Shown here one piece after another: positions 7,268 through 16,576 of a stretch of DNA of 43,973 nucleotides; the stretch's first letter is position 1, and each line of letters starts with the position of its first letter. A model generated the notes under the pieces. That model was given only the letters and a program-made list of their open reading frames with translations, did no database searches and had not been told where the DNA came from. Origin of the DNA: Pedobacter rhizosphaerae (GTDB lineage Bacteria > Bacteroidota > Bacteroidia > Sphingobacteriales > Sphingobacteriaceae); contig NZ_FOGG01000039.1 in the NCBI RefSeq assembly GCF_900111155.1, forward strand, positions 1 through 43,973. Reading direction: 5' to 3'. The position numbers and the translations under genes were made by a program.

Positions 7268-8447
7268 CACTAGAGACTTGCTCCGTCACTACCTCGAACA
7301 AAAAAAACTGTTGAACTTGTGTTTTCCCAAAGTTGTTATCTACACAAAAAATTAATGATTGATTTCCATTAGGCAATTTCGGACCGAAAGTAACGCCCTC
7401 AAAGTTATCAATGTGCCTGTTTAGGGTATCAAAATCAAACAATAATTTCTTACTTAATGGTTTTGGTGGATTTTGTACAAAAGAGGGGTTATTGATTACA
7501 TTCTCAGCACCATTCAAATTAACCAGATATAGTTTAACGAAAGTATGATCGTCGTGCCCTTTTGCCCAGGCTCTTTCCATAATCAACAAAGTATGTTTGT
7601 TAATGGCCAGAATCTCTGAGATACCATTTACGTTCCAATCCATATCTACCGTGGGCTGAACAGGCAATTCCCCTAAGTTATAAGCATATTGAGCAGTATT
7701 TTTCTTTGTTTTGACATCAAACTGCAGAATTCGGGTTAGTGCTTTATCATAGCCAAATGCTGCTTGCTTGCCATCTTCGTAAAGAGGCTCTTCTAAGCTG
7801 GCATAAAGGGTTTTATAATCATCTGCATAGGTTAGACCTTCAAAAAAAGCATTTTTTCGTACACCTTTCTCCTGCCTGGTAAAATGAAATGCTGCTGGCA
7901 AGGGAATGGTATCCAGGTAAGCCCCCTTTTCGCTGATTAAAGTTAATGCAGGTTGAACGAGAGTCGTATCTCCATTTTTAAATAGCCTTTCTCCTTCACT
8001 GCTCCATAACAGTTGCTTTGTGAGCGGATTATAGCGTACAGATTCACCATCTGGTTTTACTGTTTTATCTGTTCCGAGTTTAGGGTACTCCTTCCCATTA
8101 GCCTGAAGAATTGGAATGAGCCCTGTAATTTGTACGGTATCTATTTTACCCCGATTAATTTCAATCCTAGCAGTATATATCCGTGCTGGACTTACCTGAG
8201 AAGGGTCATCACTAATGAGGTAGTATTGATCGTTTTTAACATCATAATCAATCCCCGATAAACCACCAACCACCGTATTTTCGAACTTTTGATTGAGTGG
8301 TAAAATATATTCACTTAAAAATTTGAGGGAAGAGATTTTGCTTTCCTTTTTGGAGATATCCAGCCTGGTTGTTGAGCAGGAAGCAAAAAGTAGAAGAAGT
8401 GCTATATAGAATGCTGAAAATGTAATTCTGGCTGATCTCAAGTCCAA
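7257..8447 (-). CDS. Esterase-like/phytase-like lipoprotein
   Basis: The 396-residue protein begins with a hydrophobic signal and a lipobox ending FASC (Cys24), so it is probably a lipoprotein. The body matches the esterase-like activity of phytase family: GLSGIDYDVKNDQYYLISDD near residue 62, an EGLTYADD repeat near 205, and NFEGVTFGP near 350. The family's fold is a beta-propeller with putative phosphate-ester activity; the substrate here is unknown. The start is TTG at 8447 (a second TTG lies two codons on), chosen because no ATG precedes the signal peptide and a TATGTTTG -7 box is just upstream. Its stop codon lies inside a 7-bp repeat array. Confidence 0.85.
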   Translation of the reverse strand: MDLRSARITFSAFYIALLLLFASCSTTRLDISKKESKISSLKFLSEYILPLNQKFENTVVGGLSGIDYDVKNDQYYLISDDPSQVSPARIYTARIEINRGKIDTVQITGLIPILQANGKEYPKLGTDKTVKPDGESVRYNPLTKQLLWSSEGERLFKNGDTTLVQPALTLISEKGAYLDTIPLPAAFHFTRQEKGVRKNAFFEGLTYADDYKTLYASLEEPLYEDGKQAAFGYDKALTRILQFDVKTKKNTAQYAYNLGELPVQPTVDMDWNVNGISEILAINKHTLLIMERAWAKGHDDHTFVKLYLVNLNGAENVINNPSFVQNPPKPLSKKLLFDFDTLNRHIDNFEGVTFGPKLPNGNQSLIFCVDNNFGKTQVQQFFLFEVVTEQVSSAKN

Positions 8448-8459
8448 TAATTTAAACTA

Positions 8460-8467
8460 CAAACATA
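8460..8467 (-). promoter_or_regulatory. -7 box for the phytase-like gene
   Basis: The minus strand reads TATGTTTG, an exact TAnnTTTG match, with an ATTG/TTGG stretch 16-17 bp upstream that could serve as the -33 region. The predicted leader before the TTG start is only about 7 nt. Confidence 0.45.
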
Positions 8468-8579
8468 GGAAAAATATACATTGCCAATCTCCGTGGATTG
8501 TTACGACAATGTTAATCTTTAGAAATTAAGTCACTCAGAAATTAGGAAAATCACCCTTCACTACCCTGAAGTTTATTTT

Positions 8580-9037
8580 TGCTCCATGTTAGAATACATC
8601 TAAAATTAAGGAGTTAACCATTAGATAAAATCAAACCGATCTTAATTAACCTTAAATACTGGAGTTTTTTTGCTCAACGCTATAGTATTTCTAACATTAA
8701 GGAATTAAGAAAAGTTAAGATAAAATCTAGCTAAACTTAACTAATGGCTGTTTTTTTGCTTAATGCTATAGTATTTCTAACATTAAGAAGTTAAGAACCA
8801 TTTTGATAAAACCAATCTAACTAAACCTAACTACTGCACGTTTTTTTTGCTCAATGCTATAGTATTACTAACATTAAGAAGTTAAGAACCATTTTGATAA
8901 AATCAATCTAACTAAACCTAACTACTACACGTTTTTTTGCTCAATGCTATAGTATTTCTAACATTAAGAAGTTAAGAACCATTTTGATAAAATCAAACCG
9001 GTCTTAACTAACCTTAACTCCTTAATGTTTTAGCATC
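8580..9037. repeat. Tandem repeat of a ~90-bp unit, about five copies
   Basis: The 637-bp gap between the phytase-like and DUF6515 genes holds a direct repeat whose units begin at about 8580 (diverged), 8671, 8757, 8848 and 8938, giving periods of 86-91 bp. Each unit carries a T-run, then TGCTCAATGCTATAGTATTT, CTAACATTAAGAAGTTAAG, and ATTTTGATAAAATCAA, then CTAACTAAACCTAACTA. Copies three and four are nearly identical. The last copy ends in CCTTAACTCCTTAATG, complementary to the CATTAAG[AG]AGTTAAG block inside the units. No open frame is kept across copies. Confidence 0.85.
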
Positions 9038-9054
9038 ATTCCTCCACAAACCAA

Positions 9055-9089
9055 ATCTTGATTCTTGATACTAAATTCTCGATACTAAA
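9055..9089. repeat. Heptanucleotide array crossing a stop codon
   Basis: Five 7-mers read ATCTTGA, TTCTTGA, TACTAAA, TTCTCGA and TACTAAA. The last unit contains the TAG stop (9087-9085) of the minus-strand DUF6515 gene. Confidence 0.7.
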
Positions 9090-9930
9090 AAAGCTTCCCT
9101 ATCACCCGGTAACCAGTTTTATCCCCATCAGTCACTTGTTCATAATACACATCATCCGGAGAAACAAAGTACTGTTCATTTTTAATGGTAACCTCCCTGC
9201 ATCCTTCAGGTAACTGATCAATAATATCCCCTATCTGATGTGAATCTACCGGATTGTCTCCCGTATTCAAAACCCCATCTTTTCCAGCGACAACATAAAC
9301 CGTTTTCCCATCTTCATTTGTGGTTTGTGTATAATAAACGCCTTTATACTCGTAGTAATCCTGACCATTAATGGTGACCAAATTAGCCTCAGATGGGAGG
9401 CTTGGCACTTCAGCACCAACAGGAGGTGTAACCACTTCGTACTGGTTATCATTTTGCTGATAAAACAATCCGCCCGAGTAATAAAACTGATTAGCCCCAA
9501 AATAAAATGGATAATAACCATAAGGCAACACCCCGATTCTGAAACCTAAAAATGGTCTGTAAAAATTGTAATAACTATAATATGGTCTATAATAAGGCCT
9601 TCCATATCCAGACCTGTAACCTGGTCTATAACCATAGCCCGGACGGTAGCCTGGCCCCGGACGATAACCTGGGCGGGTATTATTATAGGCATTCCGTTCT
9701 GACCTTCCTATTCTTGAGGGAGCAGAATAACGCCCGCCAGAAGGGGCCTGCATAGACGGACCTCTTGAAGAACCGCCCCTCGATGGTGAAGAAATACTTG
9801 GTCTACCGCCACCACCTGCTGAGCCTCCTGCTCTACTAGGACGTTGTGCAAAAACCTGATCTACCCCTAAGGTTGTTACCATTGCTGCCACAGCAAAAAC
9901 AACCAATCCTTTATTGAATAACCTCTTCAT
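9085..9930 (-). CDS. DUF6515-type secreted Gly/Arg/Tyr-rich protein
   Basis: The 281-residue protein has a signal peptide ending VFAQ (about residue 29), then a Ser/Gly/Arg-rich stretch (30-85), a Tyr/Pro/Arg repeat zone with several RPGY and YRP[YG] units (87-125), and a globular C-terminal half. That half has two related copies of a Y-rich motif, QDYYEYKGVYYTQ (about 190-202) and EQYFVSPDDVYYEQ (about 252-265), each followed by a basic V[IV]-rich strand. This matches my memory of the Bacteroidota DUF6515 family, whose function is unknown; a periplasmic or surface role is likely. The stop codon is embedded in a heptad array, and a 90-bp tandem repeat follows. Confidence 0.72.
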   Translation of the reverse strand: MKRLFNKGLVVFAVAAMVTTLGVDQVFAQRPSRAGGSAGGGGRPSISSPSRGGSSRGPSMQAPSGGRYSAPSRIGRSERNAYNNTRPGYRPGPGYRPGYGYRPGYRSGYGRPYYRPYYSYYNFYRPFLGFRIGVLPYGYYPFYFGANQFYYSGGLFYQQNDNQYEVVTPPVGAEVPSLPSEANLVTINGQDYYEYKGVYYTQTTNEDGKTVYVVAGKDGVLNTGDNPVDSHQIGDIIDQLPEGCREVTIKNEQYFVSPDDVYYEQVTDGDKTGYRVIGKLF

Positions 9931-10129
9931 TTTATTGTGTTTAAATCGAATACATATATGACGGTAAAAAAGTTAAAAAGATTACTCCTTCACATTTTTT
10001 AACTAAATTTTGATAATGTGTTGACACAGTCAGGACTAAATGCTAACAAACCTTTTACGGGATGTTTTTTTCTAATCCCTGCTTAATGTTCTATCTTTAA
10101 ATTTTAATCCAATAACCATATTTTTTCAA

Positions 10130-12001
10130 ATGACCCTGACCAGAATTTTCAGCGTATTATTTTGTCTGTTTGTTTCTTCCTCACTATTCGCCCAACAAAC
10201 GGATTCTGCCTATGTAAGAGAGAATTACACCAAAATAGAAAGGCAAATCCCAATGAGAGATGGGGTTAAGCTTTTTACTTCAATTTACATACCAAAAAAT
10301 CAAACTAAAAAATATCCTTTCCTGCTAAATCGTACGCCATACACAGTACAACCTTATGGGGAAGATAAATACAAAACCGGCTTAGGTAATTTCCCTGCCA
10401 TGATGCGCGAAGGCTTCATTTTCGTATACCAGGATGTACGTGGAAAATGGATGAGCGAAGGTATATTTGAGGATATCCGTCCACAAGTGGTTGGGAAAAA
10501 AGGCAAAACGGCTATTGATGAAAGTACAGATACTTATGACACCATCGACTGGCTGGTAAAAAATATTAAAAACAATAACGGCAAAGCGGGTATATATGGA
10601 ATTTCCTATCCAGGCTTCTACTCTACTACGGCTTTACCCAATGCACACCCCGCACTTAAAGCCGTTTCTCCGCAGGCACCCGTTACCGATTGGTATATGG
10701 GAGATGATTTCCACCATAGGGGAACACTTTTCTTAATGGATGCCTTTAACTTCATGAGCACTTTCGGCGTTCCACGGCCAAAACCCATCACCCCAGACAA
10801 AGGCCCTAAAGGGTTACAACTCCCTATCCAGGATAATTACCGTTTTTTCCTGGAGGCCGGCTCACTTAAAAATCTGAAAGACAAATATTTTGTTGACAGT
10901 ATTAAATTCTGGAACGATTTATTCAAACATCCAAATTTAGATACCTTTTGGAAGTCCCGCTTAATTACCCCTCATTTAACTCAGGTAAAACCTGCAGTGA
11001 TGGTTGTGGGCGGCTTTTTTGATGCAGAAGATGCTTATGGAACTTTTGACACCTACAAGGCCATTGAAAAACAAAACCCGGGTGCTAAAAACATTTTGGT
11101 TGCCGGCCCCTGGTTTCACGGAGGTTGGGTGCGTAGCGATGGCTCTTATTTTGGAGACATCCCTTTCGGAAAAACCACCAGCATCGATTATCAACAGCAA
11201 TATGAATTACCTTTCTTCAAATATTATTTAAAAGGTGAAGGTGAATTTAACCCCGCAGAGGCCAACATCTTTGTAACTGGAAGTAACGAATGGAAAAAGT
11301 TTGATACCTGGCCGCCAAAAGAAACAGAAATGAGAAACCTTTACCTCCAGCCTAATGGAAAACTGGGTTTTGAAAAAGTAGGCAGAACAGATAGCTGGGA
11401 CGAATATGTGAGCGACCCAAACAGCCCTGTGCCTTATCAGGATGGTGTTCAGGCAAGACGTACACGCGAATACATGATAGATGATCAGCGCTTTGCTGCC
11501 CGCAGACCAGATGTTAAAACCTATCAAACGGATGCTTTAACAGAAGATATCACTATAGCCGGTTCTGTATTAGCCAATTTAGTGGTTTCTACTACAGGGA
11601 CTGATGCCGATTATGTAGTTAAACTAATTGATGTTTACCCGGAAGATGCACCAAATCCGACACCTAACCCTAAAAACCTAATTATGGGCGGCTATCAAAT
11701 GTTGGTTCGTGCTGAAATTATGCGCGGAAAATATCGCAATAGTTTCGAAAAACCAGAACCATTTGTACCTGGAGCAATTACAAAAGTGAATTATCCACTA
11801 CCCGATGTGGCACATACTTTCAAAAAGGGGCACAAAATCATGATTCAAATTCAGAATAGCTGGTTTCCGCTGGCAGACAGAAATCCACAGAAATTTATGA
11901 ATATTTATCAGGCAGAACCTCAGGATTTCCAGAAAGCCACCCATAAAATTTACCACGATACTTTTAACAGTTCGTACATTACCGTTTCAGTTTTAAAATA
12001 A
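10130..12001 (+). CDS. Secreted CocE/NonD (S15-like) hydrolase, copy 1
   Basis: A signal peptide ends SSLFAQ (residue 22), followed by an alpha/beta hydrolase of the X-Pro dipeptidyl-peptidase/CocE group. The triad can be placed as Ser159 in YGISYPG, Asp298 in VVGGFFDAED and His330 in GPWFHGG; a C-terminal jelly-roll-like X-Pro domain follows from about 470. The length (623) fits the family. Such enzymes cleave N-terminal dipeptides, acyl amino acids or esters; this substrate is unknown. A TATCTTTA -7 box is at 10092-10099. The next gene starts 6 bp after the stop and encodes a close paralogue, and an M1 peptidase follows, which suggests a peptide-degrading envelope operon. Confidence 0.9.
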   Translation: MTLTRIFSVLFCLFVSSSLFAQQTDSAYVRENYTKIERQIPMRDGVKLFTSIYIPKNQTKKYPFLLNRTPYTVQPYGEDKYKTGLGNFPAMMREGFIFVYQDVRGKWMSEGIFEDIRPQVVGKKGKTAIDESTDTYDTIDWLVKNIKNNNGKAGIYGISYPGFYSTTALPNAHPALKAVSPQAPVTDWYMGDDFHHRGTLFLMDAFNFMSTFGVPRPKPITPDKGPKGLQLPIQDNYRFFLEAGSLKNLKDKYFVDSIKFWNDLFKHPNLDTFWKSRLITPHLTQVKPAVMVVGGFFDAEDAYGTFDTYKAIEKQNPGAKNILVAGPWFHGGWVRSDGSYFGDIPFGKTTSIDYQQQYELPFFKYYLKGEGEFNPAEANIFVTGSNEWKKFDTWPPKETEMRNLYLQPNGKLGFEKVGRTDSWDEYVSDPNSPVPYQDGVQARRTREYMIDDQRFAARRPDVKTYQTDALTEDITIAGSVLANLVVSTTGTDADYVVKLIDVYPEDAPNPTPNPKNLIMGGYQMLVRAEIMRGKYRNSFEKPEPFVPGAITKVNYPLPDVAHTFKKGHKIMIQIQNSWFPLADRNPQKFMNIYQAEPQDFQKATHKIYHDTFNSSYITVSVLK

Positions 12002-12007
12002 TATACA

Positions 12008-13876
12008 ATGAAATCCCTTAAAATAAGCGCTTTATTATTGATTTCGTCTTTTGCGGGTTTTGCGCAGGGCGATGCCAATTACCCAAAAGCAAACTATACT
12101 AAAAAAGAGGTTTACATCACCATGCGCGATGGTATAAAGTTATTTACAGCCATTTACACGCCTAAGGATGCTTCAAAAACAAAGAAATATCCTATGGTGA
12201 TGCAGCGAACCTGTTACAGCATTGCACCATACGGTGAAGGTAAATTCCCTGCAAGATTAGCCCCTTCAGAGCTGATGATGAAAGAGGGTTACATTGTAGT
12301 GATGCAAGATGTTCGTGGCCGTTGGAAAAGCGAAGGTACCTGGACCAACATGACACCGGTTATCGACAATAAAAAAAGTAAAAAAGATGTAGATGAAGGT
12401 TCTGATACTTACGACACCATCGACTGGTTGGTTAAAAACGTAGCCAACAACAACGGCAAGGTTGGTCAGTGGGGAATTTCTTATCCTGGTTTTTACACCG
12501 CAGCGGGTATTTTAAGTAACCACCCTGCACTAAAAGCTTCTTCGCCACAAGCACCAATCTCCGATTTCTTTTTTGATGACTTCCACCATAATGGATCTTT
12601 CTTACAGAGCTATTTCTTCACTTTCCCGGTTTTTGGGGTTCAAAAAACGGATACGACTTCTAAAGCCTGGTACAATAATCAAATGATTAACCCTAAAACC
12701 AAAGACGGATATCAGTTCGCCTTAGATTTGGGGCCCTTAACCAATGCCGATAAATATTATAAAGACAACTTTTTCTGGCAAGAAACCGTTAACCACCCGA
12801 ACTACGATGAGTTCTGGCAAAAACGTGGTTTACTTAAGCACTACAACACCGTTAAACCAGCTATTATGGTAGTAGGCGGTTGGTATGATGCTGAAGATTT
12901 ATCGGGACCTTTAAACATCTACAAAACCATCGAGAAAAAAAATCCAAATGCTTACAATACGATTGTAATGGGACCATTCGGCCATGGAAGATGGAGCCGC
13001 GAAACTGGCCATACCATGCATAGCAACGTATATTTTGGCGATAGCATTGCCACATTCTATCAGAAAGAAATCGAAGCTAAATTCTTTCACCACTTCTTAA
13101 AAGGGAATGGCGATAAAAATTCGGGATTACCTGAAGCTTATATGTTCGATACAGGTAAGAAAGAATGGGAAACCTTCGCCAAATGGCCTGCTGAAAAAGT
13201 AAGCAAACAGAAATTTTACCTGGGTGCCGATGGCAAATTAAGCCTAACAGAACCATCAGCTACCGGTTCTACCAGCTACATCAGCGATCCGGCTAAACCT
13301 GTTCCCTATACCGAAGATTTAAGCACTACTACTGGTTTTACACCACACAACTACATGAGCGAAGATCAGCGCTTTGCAGGCCGCAGACCAGATGTATTGG
13401 TGTATCAAACGGAAATACTAGATAATGATATTACACTGGGTGGAGAAATCATGTCGCACCTCAAAATTGCGACTACAGGTACCGATGCCGATTTTATTGT
13501 AAAATTGATTGACGTTTACCCTGCAGATGAACAGAACAATGCCTACATGCCAAACAAGAACATTATTTTAAGCAATTACTGGCAAATGGTACGTTCGGAA
13601 ATAATGCCGGCACGTTTTAGAAACAGCTTTGAAAAACCTGAAGCCTTGGTTGCCAATCAGAAAACAGATGTTAATGTGAAGCTACAAGATGTGTTGCATA
13701 CTTTTAAGAAAGGACATAGAATCATGATTCAGGTTCAAAGTACTGCCTTCCCCTTATTCGCCCGCAATCCTCAAAAGTTTGTAGAAAATCCGTATAAAGC
13801 TACTGAAGCCGATTACATTAAAGCTACTCAAACCGTTTTTAACGATAGTTTTATTGAGGTTGATGTTATTAAATAA
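12008..13876 (+). CDS. Secreted CocE/NonD (S15-like) hydrolase, copy 2
   Basis: This 622-residue enzyme is a tandem paralogue of the preceding gene, alignable end to end by eye with almost no gaps. The signal peptide ends GFAQ (residue 20). The triad is Ser158 in WGISYPG, Asp294 in VVGGWYDAED and His326 in GPFGHGRW. The same DVRG[RK]W and EDQRFAGRRPDV blocks are kept, with the C-terminal beta domain ending in an NPQKF motif. All three catalytic residues survive in both copies, so neither looks like a decaying duplicate; differences around the region after the nucleophile may change substrate preference. It is transcribed with its neighbours on both sides. Confidence 0.9.
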   Translation: MKSLKISALLLISSFAGFAQGDANYPKANYTKKEVYITMRDGIKLFTAIYTPKDASKTKKYPMVMQRTCYSIAPYGEGKFPARLAPSELMMKEGYIVVMQDVRGRWKSEGTWTNMTPVIDNKKSKKDVDEGSDTYDTIDWLVKNVANNNGKVGQWGISYPGFYTAAGILSNHPALKASSPQAPISDFFFDDFHHNGSFLQSYFFTFPVFGVQKTDTTSKAWYNNQMINPKTKDGYQFALDLGPLTNADKYYKDNFFWQETVNHPNYDEFWQKRGLLKHYNTVKPAIMVVGGWYDAEDLSGPLNIYKTIEKKNPNAYNTIVMGPFGHGRWSRETGHTMHSNVYFGDSIATFYQKEIEAKFFHHFLKGNGDKNSGLPEAYMFDTGKKEWETFAKWPAEKVSKQKFYLGADGKLSLTEPSATGSTSYISDPAKPVPYTEDLSTTTGFTPHNYMSEDQRFAGRRPDVLVYQTEILDNDITLGGEIMSHLKIATTGTDADFIVKLIDVYPADEQNNAYMPNKNIILSNYWQMVRSEIMPARFRNSFEKPEALVANQKTDVNVKLQDVLHTFKKGHRIMIQVQSTAFPLFARNPQKFVENPYKATEADYIKATQTVFNDSFIEVDVIK

Positions 13877-13880
13877 ATCC

Positions 13881-15536
13881 ATGAAAAAAATATTATTATC
13901 ACTGGCGTTAACGCTGGGTATTTTATCAGCCAATGCACAAATATTAGGCAAAAACCAGGTAAACTCTCGGGCAGATAGCCTCAGAGGTACACTCACAGCA
14001 CTTCGAAGCTGTTATGATCTCAATTATTACCACTTAGATGTTAAAATAGACATAGATCAAAAATACATCAGCGGCAGTAATGAATTCGCTTTTACGGCAA
14101 CGCAGGATTTCACAAAACTGCAATTCGATCTTTTCGCTAACTTGAAAGTAGAAAAAGTAGTGTATAAGGGAGCTAATATTCCTTTTACCAGAGCATACAA
14201 TGCGGTTTTTGTAACCTTTCCTCAGGCAATTAAAAAAGGAACCAAAGATAAATTCACAGTGTTTTACGCTGGCAATCCGGTTGTAGCCCGTAATCCACCT
14301 TGGGATGGAGGTTTCATCTTCAAGAAAGATAGCGCAGGAAATCCATTTGTATCGGTCGCCTGTCAAGGATTTGGTGCCAGCTGCTGGTGGCCAAACAAGG
14401 ATCATCAAAGCGACGAAGTAGACAGTATGTTAATCAGTATTAGTGCCCCTAAGGCCTTGCAGGAAATTTCTAATGGCAGATTAAGAAACACCGTTGATCA
14501 ACCTGATGGTTACCAACAACACAATTGGTTTGTAAGCAACCCGATTAACAATTACGATGTTACCTTTTATATTGGAAAATATGCACACTGGACGGATAGC
14601 TACGAGGGTGAAAACGGTAAGTTGAGCATTGACTATTGGGCACTTCAAACCGATAGTGCCAAGGCTCGCCCACATTGGGATGCCGATGTTAAACCCATGC
14701 TAAAGTGTTTCGAGTACTGGTTTGGCCCCTACCCTTGGTATAAGGATGGTTACAAGTTGGTTCAGGCACCGCATTTAGGTATGGAGCACCAAAGTGCTGT
14801 GGCCTATGGCAATCAATTTAAGCCGGGCTATTTGGGGAAAGATTTAAGTGGAACAGGCCATGGCCTCAAATGGGATTTTATTACCATCCACGAGAGCGGA
14901 CATGAGTGGTTCGGAAACAACATTACCTCGAAAGACATTGCCGATATGTGGATACATGAAGGCTTTACCAATTACTCAGAGGTACTCTATACAGAATGTA
15001 CAGCCGGCAAAAAAGCAGGTAACGAATACGCCATGGGACTGCATAAAATTATCAATAATGATATTCCGGTAATTGGTCCTTACGGAGTAAATAAGGAAGG
15101 ATCAGGAGATATGTACCCTAAAGGGGCCAGCTTAGTTCACACTATCCGTCAGTTGGTAAATAACGACGAAAAATTCAGGCAAATCCTTCGCGGACTGAAC
15201 AAAACTTTTTATCACCAAACGGTAACTACGGCACAGATTGAAAATTATATCAGTAAAGAAAGTGGCTTAAAGCTCAATAAAGTTTTCGACCAATATTTAC
15301 GGTACACTAAAATTCCGTTATTAGAATACAAAATTGTTAATGGCAGCTTATCATACCGTTGGGTAACCGATGTAAAAGGCTTTGATATGCCCATTAGGGT
15401 CAGTTTAAATCCAGATTCATATACTTTAATTTATCCAACCAACGCGTGGAAAACGATCAAAGTTGCTGCCAGTATTAATGGGGATAACTTTAAAACTGAC
15501 CCACAATTCTATATCGACACCAAAAAAGCAGGCTAG
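13881..15536 (+). CDS. Secreted M1-family aminopeptidase
   Basis: The protein is a zinc aminopeptidase of the gluzincin M1 family. From the ATG at 13881 it has 551 residues and a clean signal peptide ending SANAQ; a longer frame from 13854 overlaps the previous gene and lacks that start. The zinc site is HESGHEW (His337, Glu338, His341) with Glu360 18 residues later in HEGFTNYSE, and GMEHQ upstream is the exopeptidase motif. It lacks the long C-terminal helical domain, like other short bacterial M1 enzymes. It starts 4 bp after the second CocE gene and ends the operon at a strong terminator, so it is probably made with those hydrolases for extracytoplasmic peptide breakdown. Confidence 0.92.
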   Translation: MKKILLSLALTLGILSANAQILGKNQVNSRADSLRGTLTALRSCYDLNYYHLDVKIDIDQKYISGSNEFAFTATQDFTKLQFDLFANLKVEKVVYKGANIPFTRAYNAVFVTFPQAIKKGTKDKFTVFYAGNPVVARNPPWDGGFIFKKDSAGNPFVSVACQGFGASCWWPNKDHQSDEVDSMLISISAPKALQEISNGRLRNTVDQPDGYQQHNWFVSNPINNYDVTFYIGKYAHWTDSYEGENGKLSIDYWALQTDSAKARPHWDADVKPMLKCFEYWFGPYPWYKDGYKLVQAPHLGMEHQSAVAYGNQFKPGYLGKDLSGTGHGLKWDFITIHESGHEWFGNNITSKDIADMWIHEGFTNYSEVLYTECTAGKKAGNEYAMGLHKIINNDIPVIGPYGVNKEGSGDMYPKGASLVHTIRQLVNNDEKFRQILRGLNKTFYHQTVTTAQIENYISKESGLKLNKVFDQYLRYTKIPLLEYKIVNGSLSYRWVTDVKGFDMPIRVSLNPDSYTLIYPTNAWKTIKVAASINGDNFKTDPQFYIDTKKAG

Positions 15537-15560
15537 AACCGGACTTAAGTTTATAAAAAG

Positions 15561-15598
15561 AACCCAGTGTTTTAAAAGGCACTGGGTTTTTATTTTCC
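15561..15598 (+). terminator. Rho-independent terminator of the CocE-CocE-M1 operon
   Basis: AACCCAGTG (15561-15569), a 10-nt loop and CACTGGGTT (15580-15588) form a perfect 9-bp stem followed by TTTATTTT, 24 bp after the M1 stop codon. Confidence 0.92.
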
Positions 15599-15745
15599 TT
15601 CCATTTAGCAACTTAGCCTTTTAAGCGATTATTTTCAGTAAGATTTTGCTTTGATATGCAACTTTTCATTAAAATGATCGTCTTATTGAATAGAAAATTA
15701 TCTATTTCTTTAACGCTGGTTTTAACAGCAATAAATTTAATCGCT

Positions 15746-16477
15746 ATGAAAAAAATATTTCTATTTCTATTTGCCGCTTTAACATTGACAACAAATTTAA
15801 ATGCAGCAACCGAAAAACAGCTTACCATTAGTTCATCAAAAAATGACGATGATGAAAGGGACGTTCAGAACTTTAACGGTGTAGCTGCAGGCGGACCAAT
15901 AACAGTTATTGTAACTCTAGGAAACAAGGAAGGTTGTCGTTTTGAAGGCGATGCAGATGCAATTTCGACCCTGGTTACAGAAGTAAAAGGAAACATTTTA
16001 ATTATTCGTCCGCAAAATAGCTGGAAGAGTTGGGAGAGAAAATATGAAAACAAAAAAATTATCGCTCATGTTACCGCTAAAACCATTAGAAGCTTAACCA
16101 TGAGTGGCAACGGAAGTATTACCGTAAATGGAGCAATCAATTCTTCCGAACTGAACACTACTTTAAGTGGTTCAGGAAGCATTAAAGCTAACATTAACGT
16201 AAATGATTTCAACGGTGTAATCAGTGGATCAGGAACGCTTAATATTACAGGCAAAACAGATGATGCCAATATCACCATCAGCGGATCAGGCGTTTTCGCC
16301 GGAAAAGGATTCTCTACCAATGATCTTTCTACCCGCATCAGCGGATCAGGAAATATTACGATTAAAGCAGATAAGAAAATCGATGCTTTGATTAGCGGAT
16401 CGGGCAGCGTTAACTATTCTGGAAATGCAACGGTAGAAAAAACTGTTGTGGGCTCTGGAAGAGTAAATAAAATTTAA
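15746..16477 (+). CDS. DUF2807 (head GIN-type) secreted beta-helix protein
   Basis: From the ATG at 15746 the product has 243 residues with a signal peptide MKKIFLFLFAALTL...NLNA; an upstream frame from 15656 has no such signal at its start and is not used. The body belongs to the DUF2807 auto-transporter-adhesin-like head GIN domain. At least five SGSG turns (LSGSG, ISGSG and variants) recur about every 20 residues between residues 125 and 235, as expected for rungs of a right-handed beta-helix. Function is unknown; export to periplasm or surface is likely. It stands alone after the M1 terminator, and no clear terminator follows it before the convergent gene at 16626. Confidence 0.85.
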   Translation: MKKIFLFLFAALTLTTNLNAATEKQLTISSSKNDDDERDVQNFNGVAAGGPITVIVTLGNKEGCRFEGDADAISTLVTEVKGNILIIRPQNSWKSWERKYENKKIIAHVTAKTIRSLTMSGNGSITVNGAINSSELNTTLSGSGSIKANINVNDFNGVISGSGTLNITGKTDDANITISGSGVFAGKGFSTNDLSTRISGSGNITIKADKKIDALISGSGSVNYSGNATVEKTVVGSGRVNKI

Positions 16478-16576
16478 CTGGTAATCACCGTCATGTTATC
16501 CTTCGCTACATTCTCGTTATCAATAGCACTATCTGTTACCCAGAGCGCGATTTTTTCATCCAGGGTGTAGTGAAGG

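Noticed and set aside
8580..9037. Possible CRISPR array in the 8.6-9.0 kb repeat
   Set aside because: The whole ~90-bp unit is repeated, with no short constant repeat and unique spacers, and no cas genes are nearby.
12864..13093. Minus-strand open frames inside the second CocE gene and similar frames inside other genes
   Set aside because: They are antisense shadows of well-supported genes, with no signals or recognisable domains.
15656..15745. Upstream extension of the DUF2807 gene by 30 codons
   Set aside because: The signal peptide starts at the ATG at 15746; the extension would bury it.
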